Assembly: GCA_003566395.1 (NCBI GenBank)
Contig: PXDL01000019.1
Span: forward strand, 1 to 5,616
Length of the DNA: 5,616 bases
Source of the DNA: Balneolia bacterium
Lineage (GTDB): Bacteria > Bacteroidota > Rhodothermia > Balneolales > Cyclonatronaceae
Direction: 5' to 3'
This document shows positions 1-5,616 of this stretch, piece after piece. The notes beneath the pieces were generated by a model. That model saw only the letters and a program-made list of their open reading frames with translations, was not told where the DNA came from and ran no database searches. Position 1 is the stretch's first letter. Every line of letters starts with the position of its first letter. The position numbers and the translations under genes are program-made.

Positions 1-8
1 AGATTAGA

Positions 9-986
9 TTATTTCAGAATTTTAACCAGATCGAGCATTTCCATCTGTATGCTCTTCTTTTTGCCCCATCCGCTTTTAAGCGGCGTCAGTTTGATGTTGT
101 TGTTCACAATACCAACCATTACACTAACATGACCGTCGAGCAGAGCGTTTACTGCCGCTACCCCGAGCCTGCTTGCCAGAACACGGTCGCGGGCGGTTGG
201 GTTGCCCCCGCGCTGAATATGACCCAGCACGCAGACCCGCATATCGATATCGGCAAAATCGTCCTTAATCGAGTTCTGTAGCTTAATGGCTCCGCCGGAC
301 TCGTCACCTTCGGCTACAATTACAAGCGTACTCCGCTTTTTGTTGGCCAGAATATCCTTAAGAGTGGTCTTTATTTCGTTGATGTGAACCAGCGTTTCCG
401 GAAGGAGGGTAAGTTCGGCCCCGCAGGCAATGCCTGTTTCAAGGGCGATGAAGCCCGCATCGCGGCCCATCACTTCAACCAGAAACATGCGCTCGTGCGC
501 ATCGGCGGTATCCCGGATTTTATCGATGGCTTCCAGGGCGGTATTGAGGGCGGTATCGTAGCCGATGGTTTCGTCGGTACCGCTCAGATCGTTATCTATG
601 GTACCGGGCACGCCTACAATCGGGAAATCGTGTTCCTGATTCATAACAGTAGCACCCTGAAACGTACCGTCTCCACCGATTACCACAAGGGCATCAATAT
701 TTTGGCTTCGTAGATTTTCAGCTGCCTTTTTGCGGCCTTCAACCGTCAGAAAATCTTTGGAACGAGCCGACTTCAGTATCGTTCCGCCTTTTTGAATGGT
801 GTTGGATACTGAAAGTTTTTTTAGTTCAATAAAGTCCCCTTCAATAGCACCCTGATATCCATATCTGATGCCCGCAACTTCAAGGTCTCTGTATATGGCT
901 GTTCTCGTCACTGCACGTATTGCGGCATTCATACCCGGGGAATCACCGCCACTCGTTAGCACCCCGATTTTTTTGATCGTTTTCAA
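9..986 (-). CDS. pfkA: ATP-dependent 6-phosphofructokinase
   Basis: This gene encodes the glycolytic enzyme that phosphorylates fructose 6-phosphate to fructose 1,6-bisphosphate in the cytoplasm. The 325-residue product is full length for the bacterial PfkA family (about 320 aa). Visible motifs are the N-terminal nucleotide loop GVLTSGGDSPGMNAA (residues 8-22), GGDGT at 104-108, the catalytic PGTIDND at 127-133 (base D131), MGR at 173-175, the catalytic-site Glu in VAEG (E226), and GHIQRGG at 255-261 for sugar-phosphate binding. Gly at 107 and Gly at 128, where pyrophosphate-dependent enzymes have Asp and Lys, indicate ATP as donor. Arg24, Arg28 and Glu191 match effector-site residues of E. 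coli PfkA, but the counterpart of Arg54 is not Arg here (Asp51 in my hand alignment), so allosteric behaviour may differ. The start is TTG at 986-984; it places Met one residue beyond the E. coli N-terminus, and no ATG alternative fits. It is divergent from the prenyl synthase operon. Confidence 0.97.
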   Translation of the reverse strand: MKTIKKIGVLTSGGDSPGMNAAIRAVTRTAIYRDLEVAGIRYGYQGAIEGDFIELKKLSVSNTIQKGGTILKSARSKDFLTVEGRKKAAENLRSQNIDALVVIGGDGTFQGATVMNQEHDFPIVGVPGTIDNDLSGTDETIGYDTALNTALEAIDKIRDTADAHERMFLVEVMGRDAGFIALETGIACGAELTLLPETLVHINEIKTTLKDILANKKRSTLVIVAEGDESGGAIKLQNSIKDDFADIDMRVCVLGHIQRGGNPTARDRVLASRLGVAAVNALLDGHVSVMVGIVNNNIKLTPLKSGWGKKKSIQMEMLDLVKILK

Positions 987-998
987 AGGAAATAATGT

Positions 999-1015
999 TT
1001 AGTTTTTAAAACTAA
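999..1015. promoter_or_regulatory. 17-bp perfect dyad, possible operator
   Basis: TTAGTTTT and AAAACTAA are exact 8-bp inverted arms around a single T at 1007, and one further G-C pair (997/1017) lies beyond a mismatch. It lies in the divergent pfkA/prenyl synthase control region, overlaps the predicted pfkA -7 box and covers the predicted transcription start. A one-base loop makes an RNA hairpin unlikely, so DNA recognition by a dimeric regulator is the more natural reading. AT-rich dyads also arise by chance, and no regulator is identified. Confidence 0.4.
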
Positions 1016-1042
1016 CCTAAGCCGGAAAATTACGCAGCCAAA
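1012..1042 (-). promoter_or_regulatory. Candidate pfkA promoter, Bacteroidota type
   Basis: Reading the minus strand, TTTG (1042-1039) is followed by exactly 19 nt and then TAGGTTAG (1019-1012). This matches the Bacteroidota sigma factor consensus TTTG/TTG-N17-23-TAnnTTTG at all but one fixed base of the -7 box. Initiation would fall near 1005-1008, giving a leader of about 20 nt before the TTG start of pfkA. The motif was found by eye and one mismatch in a short consensus is weak evidence, but its position and spacing are right. Confidence 0.45.
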
Positions 1043-1048
1043 GCAGCC
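1034..1048. repeat. Short direct repeat GCAGCC-aaa-GCAGCC
   Basis: Two identical GCAGCC hexamers (1034-1039 and 1043-1048) are separated by AAA, a 9-bp period. They flank and partly overlap the TTTG element of the candidate pfkA promoter. This could be a tandem half-site for a regulator, but the unit is short and chance is a fair alternative. The rest of the 987-1109 interval holds nothing else I can call; I see no convincing plus-strand promoter in it. Confidence 0.3.
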
Positions 1049-1109
1049 GAATCAAGTAAAAGAATGATGTAGTTAAGGTAGCGTTACGGCCTGAATATCG
1101 GACTAAATT

Positions 1110-2129
1110 TTGAATTCTATTAAAGATAAGGAAATTATTGCGGTCGGCCCGGTTCATGGGGTAACCCTGGATGACCTGAGAAATCCTGTGGAGAAGGAAC
1201 TGAAAGAGTTCCGGACGTTCTTCAAAAAGGCGCTCAAGACCGATGTGTTCCTGCTGGATCAAATGATCCGCTATCTGCATCGCATGAAAGGTAAAGAACT
1301 GCGGCCCATACTCGTGCTCTATTCGGCCCGGCTTTGCGGTACCATAAATGAGCGTACCTACAGAGCTGCAACCATGATCGAGCTGCTTCACACCGCCACG
1401 CTCATTCATGATGATGTTGTGGATGATGCCGAAAAACGGCGTGGATTGCTGAGTATAAATCAGGTTTGGAAAAACAAGGCCGGCGTACTGCTGGGGGATT
1501 TCCTGCTTTCTAAGGGACTTCTCGTAGCCCTTGATGCCGATGAATTCAAGCTGCTCAAAATTATGTCCGTTGCCGTAAAGGCGATGAGCGAAGGCGAGCT
1601 GCGTCAGTTGAAGGCTTCCAAGCTTCAGAATATGACCGAGGAGAAATACTTCGAAATTATCCGGGATAAAACCGCGAGTCTGCTGGCGGCCTGTACCGAA
1701 GGAGGTGCCTATACCGCTACGGAAAACCAGGCTGAAGTACAGCGTATGAAGCATGTGGGGCAGAATCTCGGTATCGCGTTTCAAATCCGCGACGATCTGT
1801 TCGATTACGGCGTGGATAATATCGGCAAGCCTGTGGGCAATGATATACGTGAGAAAAAAATTACGCTTCCGTTTATTAAGGCCCTCGAAAGCTGTACGTT
1901 TTTGGAGCGTCAAAAATGGAAGCTACGTTTCGGAAACGGGCGAAAATCCCCAAAAGATGTAGCCGCAATTACGCGTTTTGTTCATGAAAGCGGTGGCTTT
2001 GAAGCGGCCGCGGTGATGATGGAAAGCTACAGCTCCCGTGCTTTGTCGCTGCTGTCCGAATTCCCGGAGTCTCCCCAACGCGAAGATATGATCAGGCTGG
2101 TACGCTACATCACAACGCGGAAAAAATAA
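1110..2129 (+). CDS. Trans-polyprenyl diphosphate synthase, probably long chain
   Basis: The 339-residue product is a trans-isoprenyl diphosphate synthase, which condenses isopentenyl diphosphate with an allylic primer. The first Asp-rich motif is DDVVD at 101-105 in LIHDDVVDDAEKRRG; the second is DDLFD at 228-232 in FQIRDDLFDYG. GKELRP (N-terminal IPP-binding region), GELRQ and GKPVGNDIREKKITLP are further family landmarks. The residue five before the first Asp motif is Ala96 (HTATLIHDD), as in octaprenyl synthase IspB; farnesyl synthases carry a bulky aromatic there. This suggests a long product, most likely the menaquinone side chain, though a geranylgeranyl-like product cannot be excluded. 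The start is TTG at 1110: an in-frame TAA at 1104-1106 limits extension, and the next plausible start (GTG 1188, codon 27) would remove a conserved-looking helix. It is the first gene of the plus-strand operon; the next gene starts 13 bp downstream. Confidence 0.92.
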   Translation: MNSIKDKEIIAVGPVHGVTLDDLRNPVEKELKEFRTFFKKALKTDVFLLDQMIRYLHRMKGKELRPILVLYSARLCGTINERTYRAATMIELLHTATLIHDDVVDDAEKRRGLLSINQVWKNKAGVLLGDFLLSKGLLVALDADEFKLLKIMSVAVKAMSEGELRQLKASKLQNMTEEKYFEIIRDKTASLLAACTEGGAYTATENQAEVQRMKHVGQNLGIAFQIRDDLFDYGVDNIGKPVGNDIREKKITLPFIKALESCTFLERQKWKLRFGNGRKSPKDVAAITRFVHESGGFEAAAVMMESYSSRALSLLSEFPESPQREDMIRLVRYITTRKK

Positions 2130-2134
2130 ACGTG

Positions 2135-2142
2135 TACTACTT
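2135..2142 (+). promoter_or_regulatory. TACTAC leader before the NYN gene start
   Basis: No Shine-Dalgarno sequence precedes ATG 2143. Instead TACTAC (2135-2140) lies 2 nt upstream. The same hexamer lies 3 nt upstream of the penicillin-binding protein start. This may be a lineage-specific initiation context or coincidence. Confidence 0.2.
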
Positions 2143-2688
2143 ATGGCATCCCGCAAAAGAAAATGGCTCATAGATGCGCACAACGTGATGCATCAGCTCC
2201 CGGAAATAAAAAGCCGGCTGCAGTCCGATCATTTGGGCGCTATGCGGGATTTTTGCATGATGGTATCAACGGCCGCCCGTAAAAATCGATGCAAAGCAGA
2301 GCTGGTTTTCGACGGTGTTCCGCTGATTATTCCCGGAACTTTTGCAGGGCTTACGGTGCATTTTTCAAGAGAACGAACCGCGGATGAAGTAATCATAAGT
2401 ATGCTGGCCGGGGAGAATGCGGCCCAAAAATGGACCCTTGTGACCGACGACCGGGAGATTCGCCAACAAGCATTTTACTATCATGTGGATGTCCTGCGCA
2501 CAGGCCCTTTCATTTCATTATTGACCAAACCGGCGGCATCTTCATCACAAAGCGGCAGCGGTACATTGAAGACATCCCCCCGAAAAAAAAACCGGAAGAA
2601 GGCAGTGCGTGATCCCGGAGAGGTAGCTAATCCGGATAACAAGGAAGTGGAGTTTTTTTTGAAATATTTTAAAGGCGAAAATGAATGA
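2143..2688 (+). CDS. YacP/Rae1-like NYN-domain protein, putative RNA endonuclease
   Basis: The 181-residue product has the PIN-like NYN fold signature: a first strand ending in Asp with the motif WLIDAHNVMHQLPE (D11, N14), then LVFDG (D57), TADEVI (D81) and LVTDDREIR (D102/D103). These acidic residues would form the metal site of a nuclease. The YacP/Rae1 family includes a ribosome-dependent mRNA endonuclease in Bacillus subtilis; the same activity here is only an inference. After the domain (to about residue 128) comes a Ser/Gly-rich linker, a strongly basic stretch SPRKKNRKK (145-153) and an aromatic-acidic tail EVEFFLKYF. The basic segment could bind RNA or ribosomes. It is encoded partly by a C6-G-A9 tract. 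It starts at ATG 2143, 13 bp after the prenyl synthase stop, and its end overlaps the next gene by 8 bp, so it is co-transcribed with envelope genes. Confidence 0.82.
   Translation: MASRKRKWLIDAHNVMHQLPEIKSRLQSDHLGAMRDFCMMVSTAARKNRCKAELVFDGVPLIIPGTFAGLTVHFSRERTADEVIISMLAGENAAQKWTLVTDDREIRQQAFYYHVDVLRTGPFISLLTKPAASSSQSGSGTLKTSPRKKNRKKAVRDPGEVANPDNKEVEFFLKYFKGENE
2576..2591 (+). repeat. C6-G-A9 homopolymer tracts in the NYN gene
   Basis: Six Cs (2576-2581), one G and nine As (2583-2591) occur in a row within the basic-tail coding region; a T8 run (2653-2660) follows nearer the stop. A -1 slip at A9 would end translation at the TGA 2610-2612, and a +1 slip would end at a nearby TAG, so either would remove the C-terminal tail but leave the NYN domain. 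The runs are certain; any role in slippage is a guess. Confidence 0.85.
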
Positions 2689-3466
2689 AGTGGTGCCGGC
2701 GGAAGTGGACCGTATATTTATCTCGGATGTGCATCTGGGTGGGTTTGAACCGCAAGAAAACAAGCGTATAGAAGAACGCCTGCTCGGTTTTCTGAAGGTG
2801 GTTAAAGAGCATGACTTTCAGCTCACTTTGTTGGGTGATTTGTTTGATTACTGGATGGAATACCGTGGTGAATGGCCCCGTTATGGTGAGCGTGTTCTTG
2901 AGGCTTTGGAAGAGATCAATAAACAGAAGCAAGTGCTTTACATCACCGGAAATCATGACAACTGGACGGGACCGCGCATTGAGCGGGCGGGCTTCGACCT
3001 TGAACAAGAATACCGGATGGTTAAAATCGGCGAGCAGCACGTGCTTATGCTGCACGGAGACGGGCTTAAAGACACTTCGTTCAGTTTGCCGCGCGCAAGG
3101 TTTCACCGGCTTCTCAGAAATCCGTATTTTTTGTCTTTATATCAGGGTCTTCTTCCGCCCCGTCCCGGTATTGAACTCATGCGGCAGTTTTCACGAAAAG
3201 CAAAACTGCGGGACGACTTCACCGATACGCATGCCACGGGAAATAAACTTGATATCTGGGCGGAAAAAACCCTGGAACGCGGAATAGCGGATGTTGTGAT
3301 GTGCGGTCATCATCATAAACCTGTTTTTCGCCGTACCGGACACGGGCTTTATATAAATCTCGGTAACTTTTATCACGATTCAACCATGGCTGTTTATACC
3401 AGTAAGGGCTTCAGGCTCGTTAAATGGATTATGGCATCGAATCGGTTCGAACTCCTTAAATCGTAA
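2681..3466 (+). CDS. lpxH: LpxH-type calcineurin-like metallophosphoesterase, probable UDP-2,3-diacylglucosamine diphosphatase
   Basis: The 261-residue product has the five calcineurin-like metal motifs in order: SDVHLGG (D16, H18), GDLFDYW (D53), GNHDNW (N91, H92), MLHGDG (H125) and CGHHHKP (H210, H212). The GDLFDYW signature and length (E. coli LpxH is 240 aa) point to hydrolysis of UDP-2,3-diacylglucosamine to lipid X, a cytoplasmic-membrane-side step of lipid A synthesis. One difference matters: E. coli LpxH has GNRD with a functionally important Arg, whereas this protein has GNHD, the general phosphoesterase form. I recall GNHD in Bacteroidota proteins annotated as LpxH, so the call stands but the substrate is not proven. 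The ATG at 2681 lies inside the end of the NYN gene (8-bp ATGAATGA overlap), which suggests translational coupling; a weak AAGG lies just upstream. The stop is 12 bp before the penicillin-binding protein gene. Confidence 0.82.
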   Translation: MNEVVPAEVDRIFISDVHLGGFEPQENKRIEERLLGFLKVVKEHDFQLTLLGDLFDYWMEYRGEWPRYGERVLEALEEINKQKQVLYITGNHDNWTGPRIERAGFDLEQEYRMVKIGEQHVLMLHGDGLKDTSFSLPRARFHRLLRNPYFLSLYQGLLPPRPGIELMRQFSRKAKLRDDFTDTHATGNKLDIWAEKTLERGIADVVMCGHHHKPVFRRTGHGLYINLGNFYHDSTMAVYTSKGFRLVKWIMASNRFELLKS

Positions 3467-3469
3467 AAA

Positions 3470-3478
3470 TACTACCAC
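3470..3478 (+). promoter_or_regulatory. TACTAC leader before the PBP1A start
   Basis: The 12-bp spacer between the LpxH-like stop and ATG 3479 has no Shine-Dalgarno sequence and contains TACTAC (3470-3475), three bases before the ATG. The hexamer is shared with the NYN gene start in the same operon. Confidence 0.2.
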
Positions 3479-5616
3479 ATGAGCGAATCCTTCAATTCAG
3501 ACGAAGAACGCTATCTGAACGACCCCGAATTTCGCAAGAAAATTAAAGAACGGCAGATGAAAAATGCCGTACCGAAAAGCGCGGGCCGGAATTCCGGGAA
3601 CGGAAACGGCTCGTCTTTCTCAGACCGCATCAGCTCAGGCGGTATGAGGTATTTGCTTTATACAACCGGAGGGGTACTGCTGGCAGGGCTGATCGGCGGC
3701 ATCATATTTTTCTTTTACCTGATTCAGGGCTTGCCTTCTATTGAGGAACTCGAAAATCCCCGCACCGATGTAGCTTCGTTCGTGCTGAGCAGAGACGGCA
3801 ATGTGCTTGATACTTATTTCATTGAAAACCGGCGCTATGTTACAATAGACGAAATTTCGCCCCATACGGTAAACGCGCTGATTGCAACGGAAGATCATCG
3901 TTTTTACAACCACTGGGGTATCGATATGCGCCGTACACTGGCCATTCCTTACCACATTATGAGGGGTGCGCCCCAGGGTGGGTCAACCATTTCGCAGCAG
4001 CTTGCCCGTAATCTCTACCGTTCAATAGGACGTGAGGTGTCTGTGATCCGGAAACTTCGGGAAATGATCACCGCCATCCAGATTGAGCGAAATTATACCA
4101 AGAGTGAGATCATTCAGATGTATCTGAATACGGTTGAATTCAGTAACAGCGCTTTCGGCATTGAATCGGCCGCGCGTACTCATTTTAATAAAGAAGCCCG
4201 AGACCTGAACATCGAAGAGTCGGCCGTGCTTATCGGTTCGCTTCAGGCCGTTTCGTATTTCAATCCCCGCTTAAATCCCGATAATGCTCAGCGCCGCCGC
4301 AACATCGTATTACGGCAGATGAACCGCCATGGATTTATTTCAGAAACCGAGTTCGGGGCCATGGCTGCCCGCCCGATACAGCTCGATTATCAGCGCCCGC
4401 GTTCAGCAACGCGCCAAAGCCGGTATTTCGGGGAATATGTACGACAGCAGATTTCGGGATGGGCTGAAGAGAACGGTTACGACCTTTACCGGGACGGCCT
4501 GGTGGTGTACACCACTATTGACGCCACCATGCAGAGCCATGCTGAACGGGTTATGGAAACCAAGATTGACTCTCTCCAAACCGCCTTTATAGAAGTTTGG
4601 GGTGGTGACAATGGCGAGGACTACATGCCCGCATATTTTGAGCGTTTCCCGCATCACCTTAAAGAATATGTGATTGAGTCCGGGGAATTCCAGGAGGCCG
4701 TACGGCAGGGAAAAAGCAGACAAGCGGTTTTGGATTCACTTATGGCCGATTCCGACTTTTTGAGAAAAATTAAGCGGACACGGGTGCGGCTTGAAGGTGG
4801 TTTTGTAGCTGTAGAACCGGGAACGGGTCACGTTCTTGCATGGGTGGGCGGTACCGATTACTCCACGATTCAGCGAGATAATGTTTCTCAGCTGCGGCGG
4901 CAGGCCGGTTCAACCTTTAAACCGTTTGTTTACGCGCTTGCTATCGACAACGGCTATCCGCCCTATCACGAATTTTCAAGATATCCGGTGAGTTTTCGAG
5001 ACCGGAACGGGCGCATCTGGGCGCCGAACGATATGAGTATTGCGCCGGGACCGGAAATGGTGCCGCTTCGTGAAGCCATAGCCCGAAGTCTGAATAACGT
5101 TACCGTGCGTCTTCTGCCCGAACTTGCCGGAGCACCCGATACCGATCAGCTTGAAGATCTTTTCCCCGCTGCACGGCAAATAGCGGATATGGCGCGGAGA
5201 CTCGGAATAAAATCTGAAATGCAGGCTGTTCCGTCAATCGCTCTCGGTACGGCTGAAATTAACCTGCTTGAGCTGGTGAACTCCTACGCCACCTTCGCCA
5301 ATAGCGGGGTTTATGTTGATCCGGTTACCATTCTTCGCATCGAAGATCGTGAAGGTAATATTCTTTTTGAAGCCCCGACTCAGATGCAGGAAGAAGTGAT
5401 GAGTCCGCTCACCGCTTATGTTATGGTGGATATGATGCGCGGGGTAATCAGCGGTGGAGACTGGGGGCACGGAACAGGAGTCCGGTTCAGGAATATGGGT
5501 ATTCGTCAGGATGTGGCCGGAAAAACAGGAACCACCAACAATGCGGCGGACAACTGGTTTGTAAGCATGTTCCCGCACGTAGTGGCGGGCGTTTGGGTTG
5601 GTGGTGAAGATCGTCG
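3479..5616 (+). CDS. Penicillin-binding protein 1A, class A (3' end cut by window)
   Basis: This bifunctional peptidoglycan synthase polymerises lipid II and cross-links stem peptides in the periplasm. The open frame has 712 codons with no stop before the window edge, so the C-terminus is missing. A 55-residue charged cytoplasmic tail precedes one membrane segment (about 58-82, rich in L, G, I and F). The glycosyltransferase 51 domain follows: EDHRFYNHWG with catalytic E138, GGSTISQQLARNL (167-179), RKLREM with second catalytic E195, and MYLNTVEFSNSAFGIESAA. The transpeptidase domain has GSTFKP (nucleophile S478, K481), SLN (537-539) and KTG (682-684), so all catalytic residues are present. 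The EFSNSAFGI segment departs from the proteobacterial YFGxGAYGI form and resembles Bacteroidota enzymes. The segment between the domains (about 360-440) is acidic and helical-looking, as in that group. ATG 3479 is the only good start: it lies 12 bp after the previous stop. Confidence 0.95.
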   Translation, partial: MSESFNSDEERYLNDPEFRKKIKERQMKNAVPKSAGRNSGNGNGSSFSDRISSGGMRYLLYTTGGVLLAGLIGGIIFFFYLIQGLPSIEELENPRTDVASFVLSRDGNVLDTYFIENRRYVTIDEISPHTVNALIATEDHRFYNHWGIDMRRTLAIPYHIMRGAPQGGSTISQQLARNLYRSIGREVSVIRKLREMITAIQIERNYTKSEIIQMYLNTVEFSNSAFGIESAARTHFNKEARDLNIEESAVLIGSLQAVSYFNPRLNPDNAQRRRNIVLRQMNRHGFISETEFGAMAARPIQLDYQRPRSATRQSRYFGEYVRQQISGWAEENGYDLYRDGLVVYTTIDATMQSHAERVMETKIDSLQTAFIEVWGGDNGEDYMPAYFERFPHHLKEYVIESGEFQEAVRQGKSRQAVLDSLMADSDFLRKIKRTRVRLEGGFVAVEPGTGHVLAWVGGTDYSTIQRDNVSQLRRQAGSTFKPFVYALAIDNGYPPYHEFSRYPVSFRDRNGRIWAPNDMSIAPGPEMVPLREAIARSLNNVTVRLLPELAGAPDTDQLEDLFPAARQIADMARRLGIKSEMQAVPSIALGTAEINLLELVNSYATFANSGVYVDPVTILRIEDREGNILFEAPTQMQEEVMSPLTAYVMVDMMRGVISGGDWGHGTGVRFRNMGIRQDVAGKTGTTNNAADNWFVSMFPHVVAGVWVGGEDR

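Noticed and set aside
999..1015. The AT-rich dyad as a rho-independent terminator
   Set aside because: The arms meet with a one-base loop and contain almost no G-C pairs, so the RNA hairpin would be unstable. It also lies between divergent promoters and not after a gene end.
1101..1112. TAAATTTTG just before the prenyl synthase as a promoter -7 box
   Set aside because: It overlaps the start codon, so transcription would begin inside the gene, and no TTG lies at the required distance upstream.
1017..1913. Long minus-strand open frame of 298 codons opposite the prenyl synthase
   Set aside because: It lies almost entirely antisense to a gene with unmistakable family motifs. Its translation has no recognisable domain, and it would run into the pfkA promoter region. 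It is a shadow of codon bias on the other strand.
2653..2688. Frameshift fusion of the NYN protein to the metallophosphoesterase through the T8 run
   Set aside because: Slipping into the downstream gene's frame at the T-run meets a TGA at once (2660-2662), before the ATG at 2681, so no fusion protein can form.
2669..3106. Minus-strand and alternate-frame open frames over the metallophosphoesterase (including 2811-3287 plus)
   Set aside because: The 2681-3466 frame has all five metal-binding motifs in order; the other frames show no domain and no start context.
4124..4199. Apparent degeneration of a glycosyltransferase motif in PBP1A (EFSNSAFGI)
   Set aside because: It differs from the proteobacterial consensus but resembles what I recall of Bacteroidota class A enzymes, and both catalytic Glu residues (E138, E195) are intact. 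It is more likely a lineage form than loss of function.
4329..4592. Short plus and minus open frames inside the PBP1A gene
   Set aside because: The PBP1A frame is continuous through them with glycosyltransferase and transpeptidase motifs on either side, so there is no frameshift or nested gene to explain.

Overview
The window looks like chromosomal core DNA from a Gram-negative member of the Bacteroidota/Balneolota/Rhodothermota group. Base composition is roughly balanced. Four of the five starts lack any clear Shine-Dalgarno sequence, and the fifth (the metallophosphoesterase) has only a weak one. One upstream region carries a TTTG-N19-TAnnTTTG-like promoter of the kind used in this group. 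The class A penicillin-binding protein has the transglycosylase variant I associate with this group (EFSNSAFGI in place of the usual YFGxGAYGI). The lineage is an inference from these traits and not from a database match; a Balneolaceae-like organism is my best guess.

Layout: on the minus strand, positions 9-986 hold a complete ATP-dependent 6-phosphofructokinase gene (pfkA). A 123-bp divergent intergenic region (987-1109) contains a candidate pfkA promoter, a 17-bp perfect dyad and a short direct repeat. From 1110 to the right edge, four tightly packed plus-strand genes form a likely operon: a trans-prenyl diphosphate synthase (1110-2129), a YacP/Rae1-like NYN-domain putative RNase (2143-2688), an LpxH-type metallophosphoesterase (2681-3466) and a class A penicillin-binding protein 1A (3479 to beyond 5616, cut by the window edge). 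Spacings are 13 bp, an 8-bp overlap, and 12 bp.

The plus-strand operon mixes envelope functions: polyprenyl diphosphate synthesis (probably the menaquinone side chain, possibly other lipid carriers), lipid A precursor hydrolysis and peptidoglycan polymerisation. A putative RNA endonuclease sits in the middle. Divergent glycolysis (pfkA) and isoprenoid/envelope synthesis share one short control region, and both flanking genes start with TTG.

I found no mobile element, CRISPR array, RNA gene or convincing terminator. The window is mainly ordinary core metabolism. The points worth a second look are the shared control region with its dyad at the predicted pfkA transcription start, the NYN protein's position and slippery basic tail, and the GNHD (not GNRD) signature of the LpxH-like enzyme. 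I do not see strong evidence for a wholly new system.
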